A DNA stretch of 64,000 nt from Tenodera sinensis (Eukaryota > Arthropoda > Insecta > Mantodea > Mantidae): assembly GCA_030765045.1 (NCBI GenBank), contig CM060970.1, forward strand, positions 50,030,076 through 50,094,075, given 5' to 3'. This document shows, piece by piece, positions 11,447-23,887 of the stretch. How positions within the stretch are numbered: position 1 is the first letter of the stretch; each line of letters starts with the position of its first letter. The translations under genes were made by a program, and so were the position numbers. Below the pieces are notes generated by a model. The model saw only the letters and a program-made list of their open reading frames with translations. It did no database searches and was not told the origin of the DNA.

Positions 11447-12072
11447 CTTCTTCATGTTAGTTCAGATAAACATTTGTAGAAATTATCTTATTGCTTATTT
11501 CTTTGTAGGTACAAGGAGAATATGAGAATTTCAGTGCGCTTTGAGTCATAGTCAAATCTTTTAAAGCTTTAAGATTCCGTTCTTTTTGCACGGTTAACGT
11601 AGATATAAAAAATGTTCCGTTTGACAAGTATTAAGTTCTCCGAAATTCACACAAATAGCAAGGAGTATCTCCCAAATGGACCACTCTACAAAAAAGATTA
11701 TTTGGACATAAATTGTGGTTTAGCAAGATGTAAATTTTTTGTATAGTAAGATTTTGTCGATATCTTACGGTTTACGAGCTATTCAAAAGTCATCCAAAGT
11801 AAATAGGACTTCATGGGCTATAGCCAGAAAATTCAAGATATACATTTCATTTGTCATAAAAATATCTCAAACATATGGCATTTGAATCAAAATCTTTAGA
11901 GCCATTTTCAAGAAAATCTAAATTTTCAACAAAAAAATTCCATGTAAAGGGTAGAAAGACATTCAACTTTAATACCAACTTTGGTTTTTAACTGACTTTT
12001 CGATTTTAAGTTATGCTGTCGACAGACACTCACACAACTCCTATACTTAATAGAAGAGAAAGTAAAAATAGT
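11447..12072 (+). repeat. family A repeat, copy 4
   Basis: Starts within the family at TCTTCTTCATGTTAG and runs to GAAGAGAAAGTAAAAAT. It has all internal landmarks (GATAAACATTTG, CTTACGGTTTACGAG, GGGCTATAGCCAGAAAATTC, GTAAAGGGTAG). It lacks the long 3' T-run segment. Confidence 0.75.
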
Positions 12073-12833
12073 CAATTTCACAGTTGAATAGAAGGAAATA
12101 CGCTAAATAATCTGGGTCAAAAACCATGTCACAACATGACATCCATAACACAGAATATTTACGATAGACGCACCCATAGGCATTGTTGTGAAAGGCGTGT
12201 TATTTCCAGATAGAGCTGATGCAGTTATCTGAATCAGCTGATGTATTTTATAAGCTTTCGCACGGGAGAAACACTGAAGTAAAAGTATTTGGAGTTACGT
12301 ATTTTCTCTGGGAAGGCCAATATTTCAGGAACAACTGTACGGGGAGAGCATGCATTAAACATGTTTCCTAGCTTTTGAACAACTGTGTACACTAAAAGAT
12401 TCAACCTATCTCTCCCTGCTTGCTCGTAATTTGGTTCTTTTTTCCCCAACTCTGTGGAACACATCCTTTTGTGTGTTTCATCACTTCCTGCTTCGCTTCA
12501 TATTTCTATTTTATGACTTTGCTCTGGTATGCAGTTCAATACCTTCCCTGATAGAGCCTCTATATGTTCGGGTTATTGGGTTAAGCCCTCCTTTTTTTGT
12601 TCAACGATGGGAGCCAAAAAGGTGAGGAAAAAAATATCCGAAAATATGCCCTTCAACATTTTATCGCTTATGGGATATAGGAGATGACACATTGATGGGC
12701 AGGCTTAACTTTTACATCAGAGAGATATTCTTTGTTACCATCCTTTCCAAAAATAGTAACCTCGTCTATGTGAATAATAATGTGCACATAGTTAAAATTA
12801 AATTCCAATAACTTTTAGATTGAACGCTTGACA
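12073..12833. other. no gene recognised
   Basis: Overlapping short frames at 12234-12464 (minus) and 12431-12625 (plus) have no recognisable domain or splice support. Nothing else seen. Confidence 0.4.
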
Positions 12834-13215
12834 AAAATCTGTTGTGTTGCACTCATATATTTTCTTTACTGCTACATAAACTATTCTTACAAATACTTAT
12901 TCCGCCATTCCTTGTTAATACAGATGAACATTCCTAGAATTATTTATTTGGTAATATTCTTGTAGGTACAAGGGGAATATGGGAACACAGCAGGCTTTAA
13001 GCGATAGTCAAATGTTTGAGGAGTGGTCAGAATATGATGACTTTGAGATTCCGTGCCCTTTACATGACCAAGAGATTAAACAAATTAATAACGAGTTCCC
13101 ATTTGACAATGTCTAAGTATTGCAAACTTCTGACAAATAAGGAATTTCTCCGAATCGGTTCACTTCACAAATTGTGTAGACATCCCAAAAAATTAAATAA
13201 TAAACTGCATGAAAT
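12834..13215 (+). repeat. family A repeat, copy 5 (5' half)
   Basis: Begins AAAATCTGTTGTGTTGCACTC and continues through TTTAAGCGATAGTCAAATG and CCATTTGACAATGTCTAAG, then loses similarity near 13180-13215. 3'-truncated. Confidence 0.65.
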
Positions 13216-13645
13216 GCAGTGGCATTTCAAATTTCAAGCTGGACAGTAATATTTGCCTTGTATCAATGTTAACTGTGCCAAATTCGGTCTAAGTCGGTGC
13301 AATACTAAAAGTCTATAAGGCGGCGCACACAAACACTAAATTAACACACCGACTAAATTAAGATGTCAGTTTTGTGTATTAGTATTAAATAAAGTGGTAG
13401 TATTTCTGTTTCAAAATTAAGCCTTATTTACGTCGTGGAATACCTGACTCAATAGCACAACAAAAGTACGAACATTTTCAACAAATATTAAAGATGTCGG
13501 TATGAAGTTTAAACATACTCATAATTTTGAGACAGCATGTGACAGAATTTTGAAATGGTTCACAAAATGTGTTATAAGACTTAGAAATTTCATCTAAGAT
13601 TATCCTTAATACAAACCTACTTAAGGGGACATGGTAGTCTGAACG
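13216..13645. other. no gene recognised
   Basis: AT-rich, nothing recognised. Confidence 0.4.
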
Positions 13646-13647
13646 TA

Positions 13648-14291
13648 CAGAAATTACACCTTAGTGAGTTAAGTTAAATTACCACTGTTCTTAAGGTTCC
13701 AGTGGTTTTTACTGAAATTTTTATGAATTATTCTATGAATCATTATAATTATATCAAGTGGTTATTTTCATTGATAGCTAATGTAGTCTTTAAAAATTAT
13801 TTCATCCAGCAGACAAATAACGTTTACTCTTAAAACATGTGAATTCCTGTACATTTTTCTCAAATTGTGACGTAGAGAGCTGAAATATTCAGTACATGTA
13901 TACAAGACATTGTTGAACTTTCTGAACCACAATAACAATTTTATAATATATATTGGTAATGTTAAGAAAGCAACAACATTGCCAATTTAGCACATTTTTA
14001 CCTTGCAAATGTGTCTTTTGAAATTTCTCGTAAACTTATCTACAAAAGTAAATAATTAATTGAAGTTCAGAGGATAGCTGATTATATTAAGAACAAGCAT
14101 ACCAATGTGTGATTTTGTATTACAAGTAGCTTCAGGGGAAAAGGTACATGAAGTCTTATGTTTTAAGAGTAGGTAATTGTTATTTTCGCAATGAAATTAA
14201 GTCCAAGTAATTATCGTAATTTATAGAATAATTCATAAACTTTAGCAGCATTGCAATTTAACATAATTTAACTCACTAAGTGTAATTTCTG
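13648..14291. mobile_element. foldback MITE with TA target duplication
   Basis: The left end CAGAAATTACACCTTAGTGA and the right end TCACTAAGTGTAATTTCTG are inverted copies. Inverted similarity continues inward through TATGAATTATTCTAT and CTCTTAAAACAT on each arm, so the 644-bp element folds back over most of its length. Flanking TA dinucleotides at 13646-13647 and 14292-14293 fit a Tc1/mariner-type target site. No coding capacity: non-autonomous. Confidence 0.75.
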
Positions 14292-14329
14292 TAAATGGTG
14301 CAAGATAAATATAGTAACACTAGGACATA

Positions 14330-14560
14330 ACTTACGTCATCTTCTTTAATGAGAGCATGTGGTATTGTGGTTAACATTTACATAAGAAAGCTAGTTGAAT
14401 TGAAGGGGATATAAATATCCGACTCCGCCAGCATCAGCTAGCATCGTGGTGACAAGAAAGTTCTCGTTAGGCCGGCCACGCATCAAAACGAAGGCTGTGT
14501 GCTATAATTTAATTGTATTCAATAAAGAGGAACACAGTATGTTTTCATACAAGATGACTG
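14330..14560 (+). mobile_element. possible LTR fragment (promoter plus polyA signal)
   Basis: A GGATATAAATATCC TATA-type element near 14405 is followed about 110 bp later by CAATAAAGAGG. TATA followed by a closely spaced polyadenylation signal is the R-U5 layout of LTRs. No ends or second copy were found. Confidence 0.3.
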
Positions 14561-15456
14561 TTTTCCACAGGACTTTTAAAACAACTGATGTGATTATAGC
14601 AGTATTGCTGTTCTAGCTTAAAAAGGAAAGAAAAGCTTTTCTTTGCCGAAATGTTTGCAGCCAAGCAAATATCCACCTGATGCTTCCAAAATAGAAAAAT
14701 TTAAAATAAAAAAGCGAGGCTTTCCACTACCCCAGCCGACACATTACGCAATTTACGGGAACAGGGGGAAAAGCACACTTCTGGGAAATTCCAGTAAGCG
14801 AGGGAAAGATACGCTAAAACGCACAAACATAAATTAAAGGTATTAGTAGAAATACGAGAACAAAATTTCGACAGGATGGAAATAACAACTTGAAAAGAAA
14901 CGCATGCAATGCTGGCACACGGATACCTAGTCGTTAAATGAACTACAAAAGTGTAATTACTAATATCAGAATGCTCCGAATACAGTCAAAGAGTATAAAA
15001 GTAACGGTGAAAATGGGGGGAAAACAAAAACGTAATGTAGGGCATAAAAACAAAACAGTAATGGAAGGTACCAGGTTACACAAGCTCTTTTTTTTTCTTC
15101 CCCTGATGGAGGTACTGCATGGCGAAAGACAAACACAGAAACATGAATAACGGAGAGAATATAGCAAGCCAGGGAATAATGACAAAGGAAACGAACCCTT
15201 TTGTTAGAACTGTACCAAGTAAACCACTTCTTTTATAACTTAAGTCTACATCAAAGTTGAATAATAAGCGATAAAGAAACTGACGACACTAAAGTACTTT
15301 TCTGTTTGGGTCATTTTTTACAATGTATAGAATTTAATATTCATAACAACCAATGTGTTTGCGGTTTTTTAATACTAGCTGGCATACCGATGTTGTATTG
15401 CAGCTTTCTAAACTATAATTTTGCTCACTCCCTTGATCTTTATGAAACGATTATAT
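14561..15456. other. no gene recognised
   Basis: Lys-rich short frames (14643-14837, 14938-15150) without recognisable domains. Nothing convincing. Confidence 0.4.
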
Positions 15457-15651
<195 letters not shown>

Positions 15652-16109
15652 ATGATCATCGAAGCAACAGAATGGATCAGAATAAACATCAACTGAAGTA
15701 AATGCTGAGAAATGTTGAATCTATGCACCTACTGATGCATTTTTAGACGTGGCGGATGCCCTTGCTAGCATCTGCACGAGTGACGTCATGCAAATTGAGT
15801 AACGTCTCTTGTTTCCCACTTGAACTAAACAAGACACTGCTGATAATGCGAGTGGGCACTGTACTTAATCATGCACTGTTCCGCTATATTTACTACGCGG
15901 AATTCGGAGATATACTAACGTGACCTCCTATGGTCTCATAAGTGTAATAGTGAACTCGACCATGAAGCACTGCGCAACTTCTAGCCATTCACCACGACTT
16001 AAACATTTGACACTGTTTACTGACGTTAGTTTATTATCCTTGAAACGCAATGAACTAACACAAGTATGTGCCGATGATGTCCTGCCTGGGAGCTGCAGCC
16101 GTTCATCTA
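15652..16109. other. no gene recognised
   Basis: Less AT-rich than average and containing the CRE/octamer string listed separately. Short opposed frames at 15920-16152 show no domain. Confidence 0.4.
15781..15795. promoter_or_regulatory. overlapping CRE palindrome and octamer
   Basis: TGACGTCA (full CRE) and ATGCAAAT (octamer, POU-type site) share one A. Both are perfect matches to known binding-site consensuses. No TATA box or transcript evidence is adjacent, so function is speculative. Confidence 0.25.
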
Positions 16110-16262
16110 GAGCTGTCCGGTGATTGGTTGGTTCCACTGTCCGTTGCAACATTTATAGGAAATCAACAACTCAAGTGGGTCATGCTATCCTTCGGAAAGG
16201 AAGTAAAGCCAATGAATGACCCTACGATGTAAATCTACGGTACCTAAAAGCCTTCAAGTCCT
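16110..16262 (+). mobile_element. SINE-like fragment, family S4
   Basis: Shares the TCCTTCGGAAAGGAAGTAAAGCC block and following GTAAATCTACGG-type box with 62425-62600. The tRNA-like head is not clear here. Confidence 0.4.
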
Positions 16263-16400
16263 GATAAAGATGACTTTGAACAAAATTAAACCGGTATTTG
16301 ACGCCCGGTATAGAACGAGACACTAAAAATCATAGCAGTTAAGAGCATGCATAAGTAAAAGAACACGATTGCTTATCATATGACGTGGCAGCTAAAGTAA

Positions 16401-17166
16401 AAATCTGATGAGTTGTACTCTAACAAATTTCTCTACTCTTGTACTAATTACTCTTAGAAACACTTATTCCTCTATCTTCTTCATGTTAGTTGAGATGCAC
16501 ATTTGCAGAAGTTATCTTATTGTAGTTTCTTGTAGGTGCAGGGAGAATATGGGAATACAGTAGGCTTTGAGCGATAGTAAAATCTTTTAAAGCCGTTAGT
16601 TATATGAAAGCTTTGAAACTCCATTCTCTTTGCACGGCTAAGAGATAAATAGGTGAATAACGACCTCCCATTTGAGAAAAGTGTTAAGTATTGGAAAAAT
16701 CACACAAATAACAAGGAATATCTCCGAAATGGTTCACTGCAGAAAAAATGCATTTGGACATAACTGGTGAGTTTTAATAAGATCTACATTTTTGTGCAGT
16801 AAGATCTGGTCTATCTCTTACGGTTTACCAGTGATGCAGAGTAAACAGGAAATTCAAAATATACATTTCATTTGTCATAAAAACAACTTAAACATATGAC
16901 ATTTTAATCAAAATCATTAGAGCCATTTTCAGGCAGTGAAAATTTTCTAAAAATGTTCCATGTAAAGGTTAGTTTAGGGTGGAGGAATTTTTTCCAAAAA
17001 TTTTCGTGTCGCACTCTTGAAAGATATTAAACTTAAATACCAACTTCGTTTTTTAACGGACACCTTTCTTTTATCCATATATTTACGGTGAAATCTCGAC
17101 ATCAAATTTCTGGGTGAAATACAATAATTTCCCTACTTTTTATAAGTAGTAGAAAAAGTAAAAATT
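16401..17166 (+). repeat. family A repeat, copy 6
   Basis: Runs from AAATCTGATGAGTTG to GTAGTAGAAAAAGTAAAAA with all landmarks, missing part of the CTATAGCC segment. The bases AAAGTAAAAAT flank the left end as well as forming the right end. Confidence 0.8.
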
Positions 17167-18374
17167 GAGTTTTAGATGTATCTAGGATCATCGGTTACTT
17201 TGCAGAAGATTGAAAACTGTGAGGAGTAAGGTGATAATATATTCTGTTCATTAGATGGTAGAATTAGTAAGTATAATTAGACCCAAGTTCTTTCCAAATG
17301 TTGAAGTTTGGATTCACGTTAATCCTATCGTAGGGCAAGTAAAGATTAGATGCAATTTCGCTTTGAGTCGGACCAGGTAGACAAAGTTTCCGGATGCATG
17401 GTGAGAATTGGCCCGGAGCACCGACGGACATGCAGTGTGGATTAGGTCGTTAAGACCGCAGTGTGGCGAACTGTGTAATGACAAAGTTTGGGGTGATGTT
17501 GATTGTGAACTCTGTCGCCACAGCTGGTCTTGACAGATGCAGCTGGGTTGTAGACATGTGCAACCTGTTTTCGTCTATCCGGGCATTTATGTACTAAAAC
17601 TGAAGTGTAAGAAATGGTTGCTTTACTATTATTGTTATAGTTTTAAAGAAGCACAGAAGAGAATCACACTACATTAAACTATTTAATGTTATCTATTTAC
17701 ATGACTAAGGAACTAACGGAATTTTAGTATTTTAGAGTACAGTGGAAAATAGCTATAAGTTAACAGCGAATATTTAAAAAAGTAACTTTGTCGGTCTGGT
17801 ATGACACATAGTCCATAGAACATATTCATCAATTTTTTATTTTTATATCATTTGTATGTATAATTTTAACAACTTCAACAACATTCCAATAATTTAAAAA
17901 GCGCCATATTTTAATAAAATCTCTTAACACCTTTATGATCTGATAAGAACTAATAATTTTTATGTTAAGAGGCTTCCATAATTGAGCTGAAAATTCCTTT
18001 TTGGGAGATAGTACGATTTCATGGCCTTTTCGGATATGGTGACATTGTGGGTAAATTAATTATCCCATATTCACATCCCACTCTCCTATATTACGTACTT
18101 TTAAGGCCTAGACAGGTAGAGTTTTCACACCCTAAAACTTAACAATATTTTCATACATACAGACACAAAATATAATCAAACCTACTTCTTGATTTTTACC
18201 ACTTCAACAATTATATTACATACGTTGTAATTTAAAAGAATAAAGCACAGGAACCACTCCAATTTTCGTTGTAATGGCGATCGAAGATATGCAGAAAGTC
18301 ATTGAATCTGAATGCACGTTTCTGAAGATAAACAGGATAGGCCGTGCTCAAATCAATAACTACCGCATTATTTG
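17167..18374. other. no gene recognised
   Basis: 17330-17600 is relatively GC-rich (GCACCGACGGACATGCAG) and lacks any recognisable frame. The remainder is AT-rich with no identified element. Confidence 0.4.
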
Positions 18375-18575
18375 ACTATCCCTATTTAACTATCGCCTAC
18401 TGTATTCTCATATTCTCCTTGCACCTACAAGGAAATAAGCAATAAGATAATTTGTACAAATGTTTATCTCAACTAACACGAAGATATAGGAATAAGAGAT
18501 TGTAAGAATGGTTAGTACAAGAGTAGAGAAACTCAAGTGAGTGCAACACATTAGATTTTTAAAATTATAGCAAAT
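18375..18575 (-). repeat. family A repeat, copy 7 (5' end only)
   Basis: Minus-strand copy of only the first ~200 bp, ending at GAGTGCAACACATTAGATTT on the plus strand. Truncated just past the GATAGT box. Confidence 0.7.
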
Positions 18576-19639
18576 AAAACATAAATAGGTACAATTTATT
18601 TCACACACATCTAATCAATCGAGGGCGTACTATCCATCTTATGTGTGTGCATGTGCGTGTATGTGCCTGCGTGTGTGTGTGTTAAAAGTAATAATGGAAA
18701 TAACAACTCTACATGTGCATTGGACTTTCGTCCAAAATAAATGAAATCTCAGGGAATGTTGGAAGCCATGTATAAGACAGTTAACTGCACCACTGAAGTT
18801 CACGAGCCCACACTTAAGGGCCATTCACTTACGAGAGAAGTTATAAGCTTAAAGTTAGATGCTGTAACATTAAGTACCTGAGTTATCATACATAATGTAA
18901 AACTGACGTGACAAAATATATCAATAAAACAAATGCCTGCAGCAGAAAAGTACGTGATGAATATTGACGCAAATTCCGAACTGAATAAGAAATCGTGCTT
19001 CTTTGGACTACATTAGCACTTATTTTAGATAGTTTACTTTGTTCATAGTGTTTTGTTCAGTAAACGAAACATTTGCACTTAACTGGTTACTTAGCTGAAT
19101 GTTTACTTTCCTCAAACTTTCACGTTTATGAAACTTCTTATGAATTATTCCATTAAATAGGCTGATCACAAACTGTCATGTTCAAGTCCCATTTGTGGTG
19201 ACCATACTAAGAAAATGATACTTTGTACAAAAAAGAATACTAATAAAGAAATCCATAGCATGTTGCTACCTATTATTTTACTAATAGTGCAAAATATCAA
19301 CATTTAGTAATGCGTAGTTTAGATGAGGAGCCTTCTATAAATGTTCAAATTTTAACCACTCAAAGCGGATTAAAAAGGTTATACACAAAAGTCTGAAGAA
19401 AAGCACTGAAGACACATTTTGTATTTGGATGGAATTTATACAAAAATTGAGGGTAATTAAAATAAAGGACGTACAATGTTGCACCTGAAATTTTTTGACC
19501 GAGCTAAACACAAACTTTACTAGCTAAAATGAATACTATAATGGAACACATACATAATTATAGGTATAAGAACGAAATGATGGGGAATGAGTGACATGAA
19601 AACTTGCGGCAACCCATAACGGTATTGATCTAGCAACCA

Positions 19640-19735
19640 GGAAACCTACGAAATGAAGAAAGACCGGCCGGCACAGAAGGAATCGAAACTACGACCTTCC
19701 GAATGAGAGACTCGCATATTGACGTGAAGCCATCT
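19640..19735 (-). mobile_element. possible tRNA-derived SINE head
   Basis: On the minus strand GGTCGTAGTTTCGATTCC is a good box B. The expected box A upstream is poor. Confidence 0.35.
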
Positions 19736-20309
19736 CTTTCAGTTCAGAAGGGTATGTGCTGGACAAGTTATTCTTAGATATCAGCTAAGATAGCACTTCA
19801 GGTTTTTTCCATGCATTGTTTGGAATACCCTCATCTCATACTGCATGATAAAAGGCATTGTGTATTATTATCACGCTTTACCAGATCGTTTATAGCCACG
19901 GTACGATTTCGCTCCGAAAACTATTGAATATATTTAATGTAATAACCTTTTCACTACTCCTCAAAGGTTTTCCTCGCAGATCTTGTTTCCATTTTGCACG
20001 CGAGGATGGCTTTGAGGCAATAAGTCAACACTACGGTTGACACGTGGTATTCAAAACAAGAGAACTCAAAGTTCTGCGATTGGTGATCGGGTATAAAACG
20101 CATTACTGCAGTATATTACAACGTTATATTCTACATTATAACAACTTAATTGTTTTCTTAGAGTAGATAAAGCAAGAAGTTAAATAGGCCTTGGAACTAA
20201 ATTGTGGAAGACTACACGAGTATTAAAAGGCACCAGACAATTACGTTCATTTCCTACACGTGCTTCTGCTTACATCTACTTTATGTGTACAACAAATAGA
20301 TTATAGTTC

Positions 20310-20330
20310 TAATAAAGCGTCGCTTTATTA
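20310..20330. repeat. 21-nt perfect palindrome
   Basis: TAATAAAGCG-T-CGCTTTATTA: two perfect 10-base arms around a single T. It could form a tight hairpin or be a dimeric binding site. Confidence 0.9.
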
Positions 20331-21247
20331 CATCCGGTTCCAAAGTAACATCCTCTGCTTTTATTTTTCATAATGCTGATTCTATTAATAACCATAAATA
20401 TGTTGAGGTAAACACAATATTTCTTGAAATAAAAACACAGGTCAGTAAAAACTAAGAAACAAATCTGCACGGGTATATTGATAATACATTACTGAAATAT
20501 ATTCCCCAAATCCCAACTTGGGTCTCGCTGTTGACAAAATGCAGTATTCGTAAATGGAAGGGACCCTCGACTAGGAGAGTAAACTTTGTGTGTAACCGGA
20601 GCTGGAGAGGAAAATAAAAGTATTTGTAGCGGAGGAAAAAGCAAATACGCCACAATAAAGCCACGTGACTTGTATCCACAAAAGGATCAAGTAGCGTTTC
20701 TCCCCACTCCAGCATAGGTCATGTCCCGCAGGGAGCTTGACTGTGTCCCTATCATGGACTTGCGTTGAATAGCTCCAACATGATTCGCTTTCCATTTCAA
20801 TACGCGCCTAGTAGCAACCGTAGTCAAAGACGATGAATGTAATGAATTACATGCGACACAAATTTCATCAAAAGCATGCCCTTTGATGTGTTTCCAGCAA
20901 GGGTTATAAAGCTACACAGTCCATGGCCAGATTTGGTTGGGAATGCCAACCACACGTACAGCAGTTTATGGTGCCCCCGATGTCTAACCTTGTGGTATGC
21001 AGCGTCAACCCTTGGCTGCCTGTGGTTATTGGGAAACAGGCTCCATTTAATACAGAACATTAGGGTAACCTCTAGAAATGTATTGACTATTAAAGTTCGC
21101 AGCTGAGCTCGGGTTTTCTGCGTAACTGTGGACATTTTTCTACCAATCTCTCTCCCTCTCTTTACCACATTTTTCGTCCCTTTTTTCTATCTCATCCACT
21201 CTTACCTACAGTTTTCCTATCTAAACCTCTCTCTCTCTCTCTCTTTC

Positions 21248-21398
21248 TATATTCCCATATTCTCCTTGCACCTACAGGAAAATCAGCAATAAGCTAATTT
21301 CTGCAAATGTTTATCTCAACTAACACGAAGAAGATAGAGGAATAAGAGTTTGTAAGAATAGTTAGTACAAGAGTAGAGAAAGTCATGTGAGTGCAATA
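21248..21398 (-). repeat. family A repeat, copy 8 (5' end only)
   Basis: Minus-strand head of family A (plus-strand text ends GAGTGCAATACATCAGAT), preceded by a CT-rich tract. It lies head-to-head with copy 9. Confidence 0.7.
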
Positions 21399-21795
21399 CA
21401 TCAGATATGTTTTCTTTCTTTTTTTACACCACATTGATGTGTTATCCCTAGTTTAATGGGGCGCCAGTGCTTTAATATTACCTGTATCAGGGTTGCCGTC
21501 CCCATGTAATTTTATGGGAGCGCAAAGTAGTTTAATTTTTGGTTGTTCAATTTCCAATGTGTTTTAATTCAGTTTACTTGTTTATGCAATCAGATCTGTC
21601 CAGTTATACAGTGGCATGATACCTGTTTGATGAAACTACTGAACTGTTAGTTTTCATAGTATTTTGTAAGCTAGGGACATTTTCATATGAGTGGCAATAA
21701 GGTAATTCCTTGTTTCATGACAACAAAGGAAATACCTACCAGTTTGGTAATACAAAATTCATGCATATAACAAGGAATATCTCCAAAAGGGTTCG
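21399..21795. other. spacer between opposed family A heads
   Basis: About 400 bp containing TTATCCCTAGTTTAATGG and GGTTGCCGTCCCC, not recognised as a known element. It may itself be an insertion. Confidence 0.4.
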
Positions 21796-22520
21796 CTAAA
21801 AATCTGATATTTTGCACTCACATGACCTTCTCTACTCTTGTACTAACCATTCTTACAAACCCTGATTCCTATATCTTCGTGTTAGTCGAGATAAACATTT
21901 CTGCAAATTATCTTATTGTTTATTTTCTTGTAGATGCAAAGGCAATATGGGAATAAAGTAGGCTTTGAGCGATAGTAAAATCTTTTAAAGCTTTCAAATT
22001 CCGTTCTCTTTGCACACGTAACATATAAAAAAATCAACAACGACGACGAATTTGTTTCCGAAACTGACACAAATAACAAGGAATATCTCCGAAATGGTTC
22101 ACTTTGCAAACAACTTTATTTGCACATAGATTGTGTGTTTAGCGACATCTATATTATTTCGTATAGTAAATTTTGGTCTATCTCTTGCGATTTAGGAGTT
22201 ATTCAAAAGTCATTCAGAGTAAACAGGACTACATAGGATATAGTGAGAAAATTCAAAATATGTTTCATTTTCATAAGAATATCTTAAATATGTCATTTTA
22301 GTCAAAATCGTTAGACATTTTCAAGAAAATCAAAATGTTCGAAACATTTTTTATGTAAAGGATAGTTTAGGCTGGAGGAATTTTCTTCAAAATCTTCCTG
22401 TCGCATCCTTAAGACATTAAACGTAAATACTAACTTTGGTTTGTAATCGACTTCTTGTTTTTGAGCTGTGCTATCCACAGACTGACAAACTTACACACGC
22501 TCACGTACAAACAGGGACCT
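21796..22520 (+). repeat. family A repeat, copy 9
   Basis: Starts AAATCTGATATTTTGCACTC and includes all landmarks to the CAGACTGACAAACTTACACACG region near 22480-22500, where the copy degrades. Confidence 0.8.
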
Positions 22521-22539
22521 TTACTTTTTTTAATTCAGG

Positions 22540-22720
22540 GAGTCTCCAGACGATCTCTTGGGGTTCATTAGTTATTTAAATGTCCTCCAGAATGAAGGGG
22601 ACTCCTGAGGGCTTTCCCAGACAATCAAGATATTCTTATTTGTCATGAAAATATCTTAAACGTACGATATTTCAATCAAAATCTTTAGCCATTTTGAGAA
22701 AAGCAAAATTTTGAAATGTT
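22540..22720 (+). repeat. family A internal fragment (plus)
   Basis: Carries GTCATGAAAATATCTTAAACG, TCAATCAAAATC and GCCATTTTGAGAAAAGC, the middle of family A, in plus orientation. Forms an inverted pair with 22785-23000. Confidence 0.55.
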
Positions 22721-22784
22721 TCAATATTCATTCAATTCAATGAATATTTGACATCATAAAGCTGCAGCATCTTTCAAGGATATT

Positions 22785-23000
22785 ACATGAGAATTTCAAC
22801 AAAATCTTCGACACCATACCACATCAATCATTGAATGCAAAATTTTCCAAATTTTTTATTTTCATAAAAATGGCTCTTAACCATTTTTATTAAGATACGG
22901 TATGTTTGAAGTATTTTCATGACAAAATGTACCTCTATCTCGAATTTTCTGGAAATAGCCTCTGAAGTCCTCTTCATTAGGGATGACCAGCGCAATTAGT
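22785..23000 (-). repeat. family A internal fragment (minus)
   Basis: Reverse complement of the same middle segment (CATAAAAATGGCTCTTAACC, GAATTTTCTGGAAATAGCC). With 22540-22720 it gives a foldback arrangement around a short GAATATTCATTCAATTCAATGAATATT-like centre. Confidence 0.55.
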
Positions 23001-23609
<609 letters not shown>

Positions 23610-23803
23610 TTGGACATCAGAATAGCGTAGTCAATTTCCATGACTATGCAATCCTAAATTATTTCTTAGGTAAATTTCCTTAAAAGTGGTAACATTTCTC
23701 ATTCCAAACAGCTAGAATAAACACACATTTATAAACCGATAATGAAAAATAAATTGATTATATTACTGGTTGATGTGTAAAAAAAAATAGTTTTATTAGA
23801 TTG

Positions 23804-23805
<2 letters not shown>

Positions 23806-23862
<57 letters not shown>

Positions 23863-23887
23863 TGTGTGTGTGTGTGGGGGGGGGGGG
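23806..23887. repeat. (GT)n-(GC GT)n-G-run microsatellite
   Basis: GTGTGT repeats, then GCGTGCGT units, then GT again and a run of G at 23876-23886. Confidence 0.95.

Larger units (their letters stand above)
18576..21247. other. no gene recognised
   Basis: Mostly AT-rich. It holds a GT-rich run (18640-18680), a possible tRNA-like SINE head at 19640-19735, a 21-nt palindrome at 20310-20330, and overlapping minus-strand frames at 20452-20795 and 20824-21168. The longest of those frames (114 codons) has no recognisable domain. A CT-rich tract lies at 21225-21248. Confidence 0.4.

Noticed and set aside
20824..21168. 114-codon minus-strand frame
   Set aside because: The complementary strand is also open for 76 codons, no recognisable motif and no splice support.
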